Below, piece by piece: positions 16,638 to 25,100 of a stretch of DNA of 64,000 nucleotides; the stretch's first letter is position 1; each line of letters opens with the position of its first letter. The position numbers and the translations under genes are program-made. This stretch comes from Ruminococcus flavefaciens MA2007 (GTDB lineage: Bacteria > Bacillota > Clostridia > Oscillospirales > Ruminococcaceae), in assembly GCF_000621845.1 (NCBI RefSeq), contig NZ_KK211355.1, forward strand, positions 1 to 64,000. Reading direction: 5' to 3'. The notes below the pieces were generated by a model that saw only the letters and a list, made by a program, of their open reading frames with translations, ran no database searches and was not told the origin of the DNA.

Positions 16638-17339
16638 TCATGCCTCCCTGTTCTTTAAGTAGGAGCTGATGTACTCCTTATAGTTTGAAGGCACGAATTT
16701 GTCTGTGCTCTCTGAGATGTAGTTTATAAGTGATACAGCCTCGGGAACGCCCTGCTTCTTGTCGGCGAAGATATCAGCCCAGCCAAGTGCGAATGCATCT
16801 TCGGCAGGAATGAGCTCGCCTGACATGACAAGCTGATAAGCGTTCTTTGTGCCGCATATCTCGATAGTTCTTGCAACTCCGCCCAGTGCAGGGAGTATGC
16901 CGAATGTGGATTCGGGCTGACCTACTCTTGCGTTCTTCTCGATTATTCTGTAGTGGCTGTTTACAGCTATCTCGCTGCCCGAACCGATACAGAAGCCTGT
17001 TACTACGCTTACAACAGGGAACGGGAGCTCTCTGAGGAAGGTAAAGAAGTGCTTCTGCTTAATGTGGCCTGCGGGGAGCTCTCCTGTGGAATCGTTGTAG
17101 GATTCGTTTGCGGAGCGTTCTGAAAGGGCGTCAACGTCAGCACCTACGCTGAAATGTCTGCCTGCGCCCTTGATGATAAGTCCCTTGTATGTATTGTTGG
17201 CAGCCTTTTCCTCTACCTGAGCCATTACAGCTTCGTACTCCTTGAGGAAGTCAGCGGTCATAAGGTTGTTGCCTGCCATATTCATTGAAAGAACGAGGAT
17301 ACCGTCCTGTTCTTCAAGTATCATTCCGTTCTCACTCAT
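16638..17339 (-). CDS. Enoyl-CoA hydratase/isomerase family protein (crotonase B)
   Basis: A 233-residue crotonase. The oxyanion-hole region GAGRHFSVGADVDAL (about 67-81) and both usual catalytic Glu positions are present: GSGSEIAV and GQPESTFGILP. This supports hydration/dehydration or isomerisation of an acyl thioester. The start at 17339 is set by GGAGGTGG. An upstream in-frame ATG would overlap the preceding gene by about 100 bases. The gene overlaps its upstream neighbour by 8 bases. It is the second crotonase of the operon; the paralogue lies at 18166-18894. Confidence 0.9.
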   Translation of the reverse strand: MSENGMILEEQDGILVLSMNMAGNNLMTADFLKEYEAVMAQVEEKAANNTYKGLIIKGAGRHFSVGADVDALSERSANESYNDSTGELPAGHIKQKHFFTFLRELPFPVVSVVTGFCIGSGSEIAVNSHYRIIEKNARVGQPESTFGILPALGGVARTIEICGTKNAYQLVMSGELIPAEDAFALGWADIFADKKQGVPEAVSLINYISESTDKFVPSNYKEYISSYLKNREA

Positions 17340-17772
17340 TTGCGCCACCTCCGTTCTTGTCAGCCATGAGGCGGTAGAAGGCTCTCGATTCGAGCTCGAG
17401 CACCTTTTCGGCAGGAGCCTTTCTTGCTGCAATGAAGCAGGTGTTTATCTCCTGTATCTGCTTTTTTGTCTTGTCCTTGAAGATCTTCTCAACGAACTCG
17501 TCAGCTTCTTCTGCCTTTATGCACATATCAGCAGCGGCTCTGAGCTCCTCTGAGGGCTCACCCTCGGAAACTATCGCCGACATGAACTGTGCGTCGGAAA
17601 GAAAGGCTTTTACTGCGGATTTTTCGCTGTCGTCCGCGCCGAGTACCGTACTGCTGTCGGTATATATAAGCAGTAAGCAAGGCTCGCCGAGCTGCTCCTT
17701 AGAGTCAAGAAGCTGATACAGCGAGCTTATCTGAGAGACCTTGGCGGTTATCTCGTTTTTATTTATCGTCAT
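17332..17772 (-). CDS. Unrecognised helical protein, possible crotonase-derived fragment
   Basis: A 146-residue predicted helical protein without a confident family. Its last 40 residues (for example VLELESRAFYRLMADK) resemble the C-terminal helices of crotonases, where a similar ESRAF motif occurs, but the catalytic core is absent. It overlaps the thioesterase gene upstream by 14 bases and crotonase B downstream by 8 bases, so it is translated as part of the operon. It could be a subunit that pairs with a crotonase, or a degenerate one. No function is assigned. Confidence 0.6.
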   Translation of the reverse strand: MTINKNEITAKVSQISSLYQLLDSKEQLGEPCLLLIYTDSSTVLGADDSEKSAVKAFLSDAQFMSAIVSEGEPSEELRAAADMCIKAEEADEFVEKIFKDKTKKQIQEINTCFIAARKAPAEKVLELESRAFYRLMADKNGGGANE

Positions 17773-18169
17773 TTTCGTCCCCCTCCAGACACTCTCTTAC
17801 CTTTTCGGGAATGTCGCATATCATGCGGTGCTTATCCACGTAGGCAAGCTTGCCTGTTACTCTGCATGAAACAAGACCTGTATTCTTGTTTATGATGTTA
17901 TGCTTATAGCTCACTATACCGCCCGAGCAGGTGACCTCAGTGTCTATCCTGACCTCGTCCAGCATTCTGAGCTCATGTATATAGCGCTGGGTGCTTTCCA
18001 TTATAACAGGAAAGAGTCCTTCGTCCACCATAGTTGCCAGCAGCCCGTGTACCTTGAAGAAGTTCCACAGAGCGGTCTCTGCGTACTGTAGGTATACTGA
18101 GTTGTTGACGTGGCCGAAGGAATCCAGTTCATAGCCCCTTACTGTCAATTTGTAAGAGCTTCTTCTCAT
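17759..18169 (-). CDS. Acyl-CoA/acyl-ACP thioesterase (YbgC/4HBT hotdog family)
   Basis: A 136-residue single hotdog-fold thioesterase. The N-terminal segment YELDSFGHVNNSVYLQYAE holds the family signature, with Asp and the HVNN motif near residues 16-23. Such enzymes release acids from CoA or ACP thioesters. The start overlaps the preceding crotonase stop as ATGA. The operon thus encodes two structurally unrelated thioesterases; this one is the better candidate for product release and the alpha/beta type at 10110-10811 for editing. Confidence 0.88.
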   Translation of the reverse strand: MRRSSYKLTVRGYELDSFGHVNNSVYLQYAETALWNFFKVHGLLATMVDEGLFPVIMESTQRYIHELRMLDEVRIDTEVTCSGGIVSYKHNIINKNTGLVSCRVTGKLAYVDKHRMICDIPEKVRECLEGDENDDK

Positions 18170-18894
18170 TTTTTGAACGCCTCCGCCAGAACAGCCTCAA
18201 ACTTGCCCTTGGAAGGATCCTCTGCGCCTTCTGCTGCAAGGTTGAAGGTCTCGATAATAGCATTTATCTGTGTGAGGTTCTTTCCGTTGAGAAGCTCCTT
18301 AACAAAGGAAACTGTCTCGTCGAAGGAATTCTTGTTTTCGCTGAGCTTGGTAACGAGACCGAGCTCAAGGGCGTCCTTGGCGCCTATCATCTCGCCGCAG
18401 AGTATCATGCGGAGAGCCTTTTCCTTGCCGAGGAGCCTGTAAAGGCGTTCCATGCCGCCCATACCCGGAACTACGCCGTGCATTATCTCGGGAAGTCCCA
18501 GAAATGCGGAGGGTGAAGCAACTCTGAACTGACAGCTCAGAGCAATTTCAAGTCCGCCGCCGAAGCAGCCGCCGTTGATAGCGGCAGCGGTTATGATAGG
18601 CAGCTTCTCGATAGTGCGGAGAAGCTCCCTTGCGTTTTCAAGCTTTGCAGAAAGCTCTTCACCGCCGCTCTCTCCGAAGAGGGAAACGTCAGCGCCGTGG
18701 GAGAAATGTCTGCCCTTGCCTGTGATGATGAGAGCCTTTATCTGCGGATTTTTGTCAAGCCAGCCGAGAAGCTCCTTACGGTCGATGAACTCGGGCTCTG
18801 TAAGGAGGTTCTTGGGACCGTTGTCTATAGTGAGAACGGCGATATCGTCCTCGGCGTGAAGCTCTGATAAAACAGACTGTAACATCGCTGTCAC
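18166..18894 (-). CDS. Enoyl-CoA hydratase/isomerase family protein (crotonase A)
   Basis: A 242-residue crotonase with the oxyanion-hole motif GKGRHFSHGADVSLF (about 58-72) and both catalytic Glu positions, in FGGGLEIALSC and GLPEIMHGVVPGMGG. It lies directly after the ACP gene with no gap and overlaps the thioesterase start. Two crotonases with intact catalytic residues suggest two separate steps, such as dehydration and double-bond shift. No HMG-CoA-synthase-like enzyme is present, so a beta-branching cassette of the PksG-H-I type is not supported. Confidence 0.9.
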   Translation of the reverse strand: MTAMLQSVLSELHAEDDIAVLTIDNGPKNLLTEPEFIDRKELLGWLDKNPQIKALIITGKGRHFSHGADVSLFGESGGEELSAKLENARELLRTIEKLPIITAAAINGGCFGGGLEIALSCQFRVASPSAFLGLPEIMHGVVPGMGGMERLYRLLGKEKALRMILCGEMIGAKDALELGLVTKLSENKNSFDETVSFVKELLNGKNLTQINAIIETFNLAAEGAEDPSKGKFEAVLAEAFKK

Positions 18895-19197
18895 TTACTG
18901 GTTTACGATGTCGTTGCCGTACTGATAGATCTTGCAGAACATATCAACTACGTCGCTCATTGTATCCATAGGTGACTTGAGCATATACTTGCCGATGCTC
19001 TGGAGCTTGATGTCGAGGTCGTACTTGTCAGCAGTCATCTCGATGAGCTCAACGAACATAAGTGAGTCGCTTCCGAGGTCTTCCTGTGGGTTTGTATCCA
19101 TAGTGATCTCGTCCTTCTCAACTTCACATTCTTCTGCATAGTAATCAAAGATCATGTCCTTGATTTCCTGTCTGATTTCTTCTGTGATCTCTCTCAT
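18895..19197 (-). CDS. Acyl carrier protein, first copy
   Basis: A 100-residue carrier protein with the attachment motif DLGSDSLMFVEL (modified Ser45). The start at 19197 is set by GGAGG 8 bases upstream; longer in-frame versions lack a site. It is the second gene of the operon, between the acyltransferase and crotonase A, which suggests it carries malonyl and growing chains. It is about 20 residues longer than a standard FabB/FabF-partner ACP because of extra C-terminal residues. Confidence 0.92.
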   Translation of the reverse strand: MREITEEIRQEIKDMIFDYYAEECEVEKDEITMDTNPQEDLGSDSLMFVELIEMTADKYDLDIKLQSIGKYMLKSPMDTMSDVVDMFCKIYQYGNDIVNQ

Positions 19198-19264
19198 AAT
19201 GATTTCCTCCATCAATGATAATCTTGTCTTATTCCCTTTCAATGGGTGTTTGCTATATGAAAAT

Positions 19265-20155
19265 TTACATATCCTCAAGGGTGTAAATTTTACATTTTCT
19301 GCTAACGCGCGAGAACTTGCTCACGGCGCCGTTTGCGCTTACGTCGAAGAACTCGGTGACTCCGAGGTCTTCAAGCTTTTTGACAGCGAGGTCCCAGCGT
19401 ATAGGCGTATAGACGTTGAGCTGGTTTTCTCTCATTACCTGACGTCCCTCTGTCATTATCTCTCTGGTGAAGATAGAGAGGATAGGATAAACGGGGGCGT
19501 TGTATTCTATAGAACCGCAGAAGTCAACGTACTCCTGTGAGTACTGCTTCATTACGGGGTGGTGATATGCTACTCCTGTACCGAAGCTGAAAGCCTTGAT
19601 AGCGCCTTCGTTCTGACATAAAAGAAGCGCCCTTTCTACTGCGTCGGCGCGTCCGCTCACCATGACGTGGAATCTTGAGTTGCCGCTTCCGATGACTATT
19701 TCATCGGGTGAGAATTTGTCCTTGAACATTTCTTCGATATCGCTGTATGAGAAGCCTATAACGATGCCCATATCGAGCTTTTCGTTGTTCCTCTCAAGAC
19801 AGCGCATCGTAGCACGGTTCATCATGATGATATCGTGTGCAAATTCGTGGGACACTGAGCCGAAACAGCTGCTTATGCTGACTATGCCTGAGCTGTAGCC
19901 TGCACCTATGTCGGGGATTATGCCCTTGTCTATGTAGTGCTCGAAAACGACTCTGTCGCAGATGAGTGAGATTATCCACTCAGCTACTCTTCCGTCGTAA
20001 GCCTTGTTCTTCTCCAAGTCCATGTTGAGACCGAGCCTGCCGAATGCAGTTTCTAAGTAATACTCGTATTTATCCATGAGTTCTGGCGGCAGCTTTACGA
20101 GAAGCTTTTCGGGTTTTGAACCGATGCCGTTGAACAGGAATGCTCTGTTGTACAT
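19265..20155 (-). CDS. Malonyl-CoA:ACP acyltransferase-like protein (divergent AT)
   Basis: A 296-residue protein with the plan of FabD/AT enzymes. It starts FLFNGIGSKPEKL, a variant of the usual FPGQGSQ. The nucleophile region is GAGYSSGIVSI, so the Ser is kept but the usual His of GHSxG is Tyr. The MNRATM segment matches the Arg that binds the malonyl carboxylate, and the catalytic His is in AYHHPVM. It should load the ACP encoded next to it. It is the first gene of the operon, 29 bases after the promoter at 20184-20212, with an AGGAG site before the ATG. The substitution may alter substrate choice. Confidence 0.8.
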   Translation of the reverse strand: MYNRAFLFNGIGSKPEKLLVKLPPELMDKYEYYLETAFGRLGLNMDLEKNKAYDGRVAEWIISLICDRVVFEHYIDKGIIPDIGAGYSSGIVSISSCFGSVSHEFAHDIIMMNRATMRCLERNNEKLDMGIVIGFSYSDIEEMFKDKFSPDEIVIGSGNSRFHVMVSGRADAVERALLLCQNEGAIKAFSFGTGVAYHHPVMKQYSQEYVDFCGSIEYNAPVYPILSIFTREIMTEGRQVMRENQLNVYTPIRWDLAVKKLEDLGVTEFFDVSANGAVSKFSRVSRKCKIYTLEDM

Positions 20156-20183
20156 CTATAATGCTCCTTTTAATTATACATAC

Positions 20184-20212
20184 ATCTTATCACCTATTTT
20201 GCGCGCTGTCAA
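20184..20212 (-). promoter_or_regulatory. Promoter of the biosynthetic operon
   Basis: On the minus strand TTGACA (20212-20207), a 17-base spacer and TAAGAT (20189-20184). The predicted start near 20177 leaves a leader of about 22 bases. No other strong promoter was seen inside the operon. Confidence 0.8.
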
Positions 20213-20406
20213 TAGGAAAAAAGCCCTTTTGGAAATGTTTGGGAAAAGATATAAAAATAGTTTGCCCTACCAATAATTTTTTATAAAATAGTCCAATTAT
20301 ACTGTCAGTAATTATTTTGAGCATACCTTTTAACGGAGTTCGTAATGGTAAAATGTTGCGAAATATGGTCGTTTTGTGACATTTTGCCGCGGCGCGGTCA
20401 GCGCAT

Positions 20407-20439
20407 AAAAAAGCCCTTCCATGTATGGAAAGGCTTTTT
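20407..20439 (-). terminator. Terminator of the ECF-type membrane protein gene
   Basis: On the minus strand, aagcctttccat pairs with atggaagggctt and is followed by six T. A and T runs on both sides could also stop leftward-to-rightward transcription. Confidence 0.88.
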
Positions 20440-20443
20440 GCGT

Positions 20444-21631
20444 TTAGTCCTTGAGATTTTCGGGAGTCTTTATCAGCTTTGCCTTGAAGAGAGCAGTGCC
20501 GATAAGTGTTGAGAATATTGTTGAGATGACCATTTCAAACAATGCGTTGATGCCGACAGCGGTGATGATGAAGAGCAGTATGCTCTTGCCGCCTCTGAGT
20601 CTGTCGATGTAATTGAATTTTTTGTATACCTTTAGAGTATAATCGCCGTCGCTGAGACCTCTGAGGGAAGCACCCGACTCTGTGAATTTGGCAGTCTTGC
20701 CGTTTATTGTCTTGCCGTTGAGGACTGCTCCCTTGAGCTTGTCCGAGCTGAGCTCGAATCTCTCGGCAATATTTGCCGTTGTGGGGAGAGTGTCCTTTGT
20801 ATCGCCTACTGTGAGGACGAGGTCTTTGCCGAACTGTACATGGAGACCGTCTTTTGCGAACTCGACATCGTTGCCTGCGCTGTCCTTTACCTGTGAGATA
20901 ACGCCGCTGCCGATGGTGATAGTGTACTTGTTGTCAAGACCTGTAGCTGTGTGGTTGAAAAGTATTACCAGAGCTCCCATAAAGAAGATAGTGTTGAGGA
21001 TAGCTGCCGAGAAGCCTGCGATTCCGCATGACTGCTGTACCTTTGAGAGGTCCTTCTTGTTGACGAACCAGAACATTGCAGCAAATCCTGCTGCGAACAC
21101 GCCGATAAGGGTGAGCGCAATGGGGAGACCTGATGTGATGAAGTTATACATACCCTCGGACATCTTGTACTTGCCGTCCTTATCGTAGCAGATAAGAAGC
21201 ATTACAGACAGGAAGAGTCCGATGAGGACAATGCCCGAAACTATACCTGAGATAACGGACAGAGCCTTCTTTGATCTTACCTTTGAAAGAACTGAGAAGA
21301 TAAGTCCTACCAGCAGTCCGTCAAGTGCTCTTGGCACAACGCGCTGAATGAAAGTGAGTGTGGGGCTTATTTCCAGTGTAGCAGCTCCCATTCCGCTGAG
21401 AACTCCGATACCGAAGCACTGAAGGAAGCTGAAGATTCCGAACACCAGTCCCATTATAAGTCCGCCTGTTGGTCCGAGTGCGATGGCAGCTATTGCGATG
21501 GGGATAATGTTCAGGGTGATGGACAGTGGTCCGATGGGGATAGAGCCGATAGGCGTCAGCGAGAACAACGCAACGATAGCCGTCAGCAGTCCCAGAAGTA
21601 CCAGTGACCGAACATTGAATTTCTTTTCCAT
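20444..21631 (-). CDS. ECF transporter S-component-like membrane protein with inserted domain
   Basis: A 395-residue membrane protein. The N-terminal half (about 1-225) has six membrane segments and the motif SITLNIIPIAIAAIALGPTG, typical of energy-coupling-factor S components for vitamins such as folate or pantothenate. S components are normally near 180-220 residues. Here about 120 mostly polar residues (about 227-348, beta-rich, with GLSDGDYTLKVYKK) are inserted before a final membrane segment (350-385). The insert probably faces outward. The vitamin bound cannot be read from the sequence. It is monocistronic with its own promoter and terminator; no ATPase or T component is nearby, as is usual for group II ECF systems. 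Confidence 0.75.
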   Translation of the reverse strand: MEKKFNVRSLVLLGLLTAIVALFSLTPIGSIPIGPLSITLNIIPIAIAAIALGPTGGLIMGLVFGIFSFLQCFGIGVLSGMGAATLEISPTLTFIQRVVPRALDGLLVGLIFSVLSKVRSKKALSVISGIVSGIVLIGLFLSVMLLICYDKDGKYKMSEGMYNFITSGLPIALTLIGVFAAGFAAMFWFVNKKDLSKVQQSCGIAGFSAAILNTIFFMGALVILFNHTATGLDNKYTITIGSGVISQVKDSAGNDVEFAKDGLHVQFGKDLVLTVGDTKDTLPTTANIAERFELSSDKLKGAVLNGKTINGKTAKFTESGASLRGLSDGDYTLKVYKKFNYIDRLRGGKSILLFIITAVGINALFEMVISTIFSTLIGTALFKAKLIKTPENLKD

Positions 21632-21687
21632 ATTAAATTTTCCTCCTTGTTACTACTCCTCGTGTGAGGATATAATACAATATAAAT

Positions 21688-21716
21688 ATCATATCATCTT
21701 TTATAAAATTTGTAAA
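21688..21716 (-). promoter_or_regulatory. Promoter of the ECF-type membrane protein gene
   Basis: Minus-strand TTTACA (21716-21711), a 17-base spacer and TATGAT (21693-21688). The leader of about 50 bases holds a small hairpin (cctcacacgagg). Confidence 0.65.
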
Positions 21717-22010
21717 TAGCCTGAATCTCCAGAAAGATGTTAACAAGAAGTTCATAATTAGTGTGTGTTGCACAAATATTGACAGCTTGTATAAACAAAT
21801 CGCACAAAAGCAATACGTTCTGTATTATTCGGGGGCTATATTATGAAAACTGCCCATTTGCCGCGAGTCACCCGCAGTTTGCCAAGCCGTTGACTACCGC
21901 AAAGGAAACTTTGTTGAACTTGCTGTCGACTGCGGAAAAATCAGCCGTTGCACCAACAAACTGCACAAAAGTGACAGAAAAATTTCTAATTATTAGTTAA
22001 TGTTAAAATA

Positions 22011-22039
22011 TTGCAATTTGTATACAGCTATGTTATAAT
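22011..22039 (+). promoter_or_regulatory. Promoter of the giant adhesin gene
   Basis: TTGCAA (22011-22016), a 17-base spacer and TATAAT (22034-22039). The leader of about 90 bases contains a small hairpin (cctg-aagcgaa-cagg). Nothing convincing was seen in 21730-22000 apart from a weak, probably spurious ORF. Confidence 0.75.
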
Positions 22040-22134
22040 TAATGTGCAAAAGTCTGTAATTATATCCTGAAGCGAACAGGCGACAGGAAGTTCTTACGGG
22101 GATTGTGGAAATATATAGAAACAGAAAGGACGGA

Positions 22135-25100
22135 ATGACCATGAAAAAATCATTGGGGAAGCGCCTGGTAAGCGGCGTTACTTCTGGTCTTCTGGCTGTG
22201 ATGTATTCAGTGCCGACAAATCTTGGTATCTCAGCTTCGGCTGCGGACGCCGCTGACGGACTGCCTATCGTCGATACGCCTTATGAAGAGACCATGTGGT
22301 ACAGAGGAAACCCGCTTGGAATAGCAGGCGACTTCCACTTGTTCGCATTTGATACCATTGAAACAATGAATGACAGTGCACATATCAATGGTAACATCGC
22401 AGCGCCGAATTATCTTGTGGGCGCAAATCACGGACAGCTCAACACAGAAGGCACAGGACGGCTTCTCAACGTTGTCAGAGACTCTTTCAAGTTCAAGGAG
22501 GGCGGCGTTTACGATACCGCTGCTAAGAACGACGGGGTAAAGGGCTTCTCGCTGGGAAATATGAGCGACTTTATGTTCCCTGCGGACTGTACGCTCTCTA
22601 TAGGCTATCCCGAGGGGAATCTTCAGTATCCTCAGGATACGAGCTCGGCTGTAAAGCTGAAAACTCCTTCTGCCGATTATACCATAGAGCTGTATACGGG
22701 CGGTCCCGGAAAAGCAGAGAGCTATATGGCTCACGCAGGCAGCAAGCTCATCGACTTTGAAAAGGAAAAGGCTAACTACCAGACAAGGTCAAAGTCATAC
22801 GCTTCAATGGGCGAGAGCTATGCAAAGATAACATGGGAGGATAACCCCAACTATAACGAGTACGATCCCGGCAACAATCAGCCGCCTCAGGTCGGTACCC
22901 TTATGCTAAATCCCGAGGGCACCAATGTGCTCAATCTCACCGCAGATCAGCTTGATAACTACAGAGGACTGAAGGTTGCAGGCATCAACTTTGAGGACGG
23001 CACCTTCAAGGGTGAACAGGCTCTCGTGGTAAATATCGACCTTCAGGGCAAGTCAAAGCTCAGCTGGACTCCCGAATGGACCTACTGGACTATTGCCGAG
23101 CCTGCTGAGCACGTTGTCATCAAGGAAAAGGACAGTGCTCTCAACGGTACGAATATTATCTATAACTTCTATAACGCTGCTGAGGAAGGCACTCAGATAA
23201 TTTACAATGAGGGCTCTTCATGGAACGAGGGCGAGATAGGAAGCGGCGGTACCGCTGAGCCGTGGGGCTGTGTGCTCGCACCTGACTGTGAGGTAGTGCC
23301 CAACAATATGAGCGGTACTATCATCGCACAGAATATCCGCCTCCACAATGAGACTCATATGTCTCCTTTCATGAACCCTGTGTCGGAAAAGGAAACTATC
23401 GACGTTTCTGCAAAGAAGACATGGAGCGACGGAGATGAAAAGCACAGCAGCGATAAGGTCGAGGTAACTCTTTACCGCGCTGACAAGGCAGGTCTCACAA
23501 ATGTAAGCGCTGATCCTTCAGCTGAAAAGCTGGACGCAAAGACTCTCGACAGCTCAGATGACTGGACAGCTAAGTGGACAGCACTTCCGAAGGACGACGG
23601 CAAGGGCAATACATATTTCTACTATGCTGTGGAAACTCAGGTTCCCGACAAGTACGAGGTATCCTATACAGGAAACGGCGTCGGCGGAGGCAACAGAGAG
23701 ATCGGCGTTATAAATACTCTCACCGTCGAGTCTGTTCCTGCAAAGCTGAAATTCGTAAAGTATAACGATACTATCAAGATAACCTCTGAGACTGACAGCT
23801 CTATCAAGACTGAAAGCTCAAAGAAAAAGCAGGAGGGCGCTGAGTTCACCCTTACTGCCAAGGAGACCGCAGGTGCTAAGCTTGACGAGGGCGTTACATC
23901 AAACCTTGATGACGGCGGCACAGCAGCTCCGATATATTCTGCTGATTCGATAAAGTGGACTACGACAGCTACAGACATCGAGTTCACAAACCTACCGAGC
24001 GGCATTTATGTTCTCTCAGAGAAGGCTCCGAGAGGATACCAGTCAATAGACGATGTTGAGTTCAGATTCGACAGCGGAACGGTCACAGTTATCAAAGGAA
24101 ACAAGGATGTCACCACGGTATCTTCTGACGAAAAGAGCGCTGAGATCGATGTCGTAAACGAGCTCTTCACACTCTCGATCAACAAGGTAGACGAAAACGG
24201 TGATCCTCTCATCGGCGCACGTCTCAGACTGAAAGGCGTCACATCGGGCGGCGGAACAGTAAATATGGCAAGCGTCAAGGCTCGCAGCCCTAAGTACTAT
24301 ACTGCTGACGGACGCGGCTGGGACGAAGGCGAGGACCTTGAATACTACATAGACAATGAGGACGGAAGAAGTGCCTTTGAGTGGGTATCCTACGGCTCTG
24401 AGATAATCTTTACAGGTCTCCCCGAGGGCGACTATACTGTTGAGGAGGTCAGCGCTCCCGCAGGCTACGCTCTTTCAGGTGAGAAAGTCAAGTTCACTAT
24501 CTCACGCAAGGACGGCAAGCTTGAGGCTGACAAGAAAAACCTCACTGTAACAAATAAGAAGATAGATTCTTCCGTAAAGATAAGCAAGGCTGACGTCGGC
24601 GGCGAGATCGTCGAGGGAGCTGAGTTCACACTTGCAAAGAACGACGGCGACAAGCTGGTTCAGGTGATAACAGATTACTCCGCAGACGATGTCAAGGCAA
24701 TGACTTCAATGACAATGCCTCTCGAGATCAACGGCAAGAACCTTACAGTAAACGATGTTACGGACGGCATGGGTTATACGCTCAGCGGTCCTACACTCAG
24801 AAACGTTACTGTTGACGGAAATGCAGTTTCCGACGAGCAGAACGTATACACAGTATCAGGCAAGGCTTCTGGCACAAAGCTTGCAGTCTCGGGTATCCGC
24901 GGCGGCACATACAAGCTGGAGCTTGAGGACGGACGAGTATTCAACATCGTGGCTGACGCCGACGAGGCAGCTGCTCCGAAGGTAACTGCTTTCAAGGCAG
25001 AGAAGCTCAGCGAATACAAGTTCAATGGCGGTTCGGCTGATATAAAGGGACTTGAGGACGGCGAGTACGTGCTCAAGGAGACCGCTTCACCTAACGGCTA

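Noticed and set aside
18166..19197. A beta-branching (HMG-CoA synthase type) cassette in the biosynthetic operon
   Set aside because: Two crotonases and a free ACP are present, but no HMG-CoA-synthase-like or decarboxylating KS partner exists in the operon.
21761..22000. A 79-codon ORF upstream of the giant adhesin
   Set aside because: No ribosome-binding site, no recognisable domain and composition like surrounding noncoding DNA; probably spurious.
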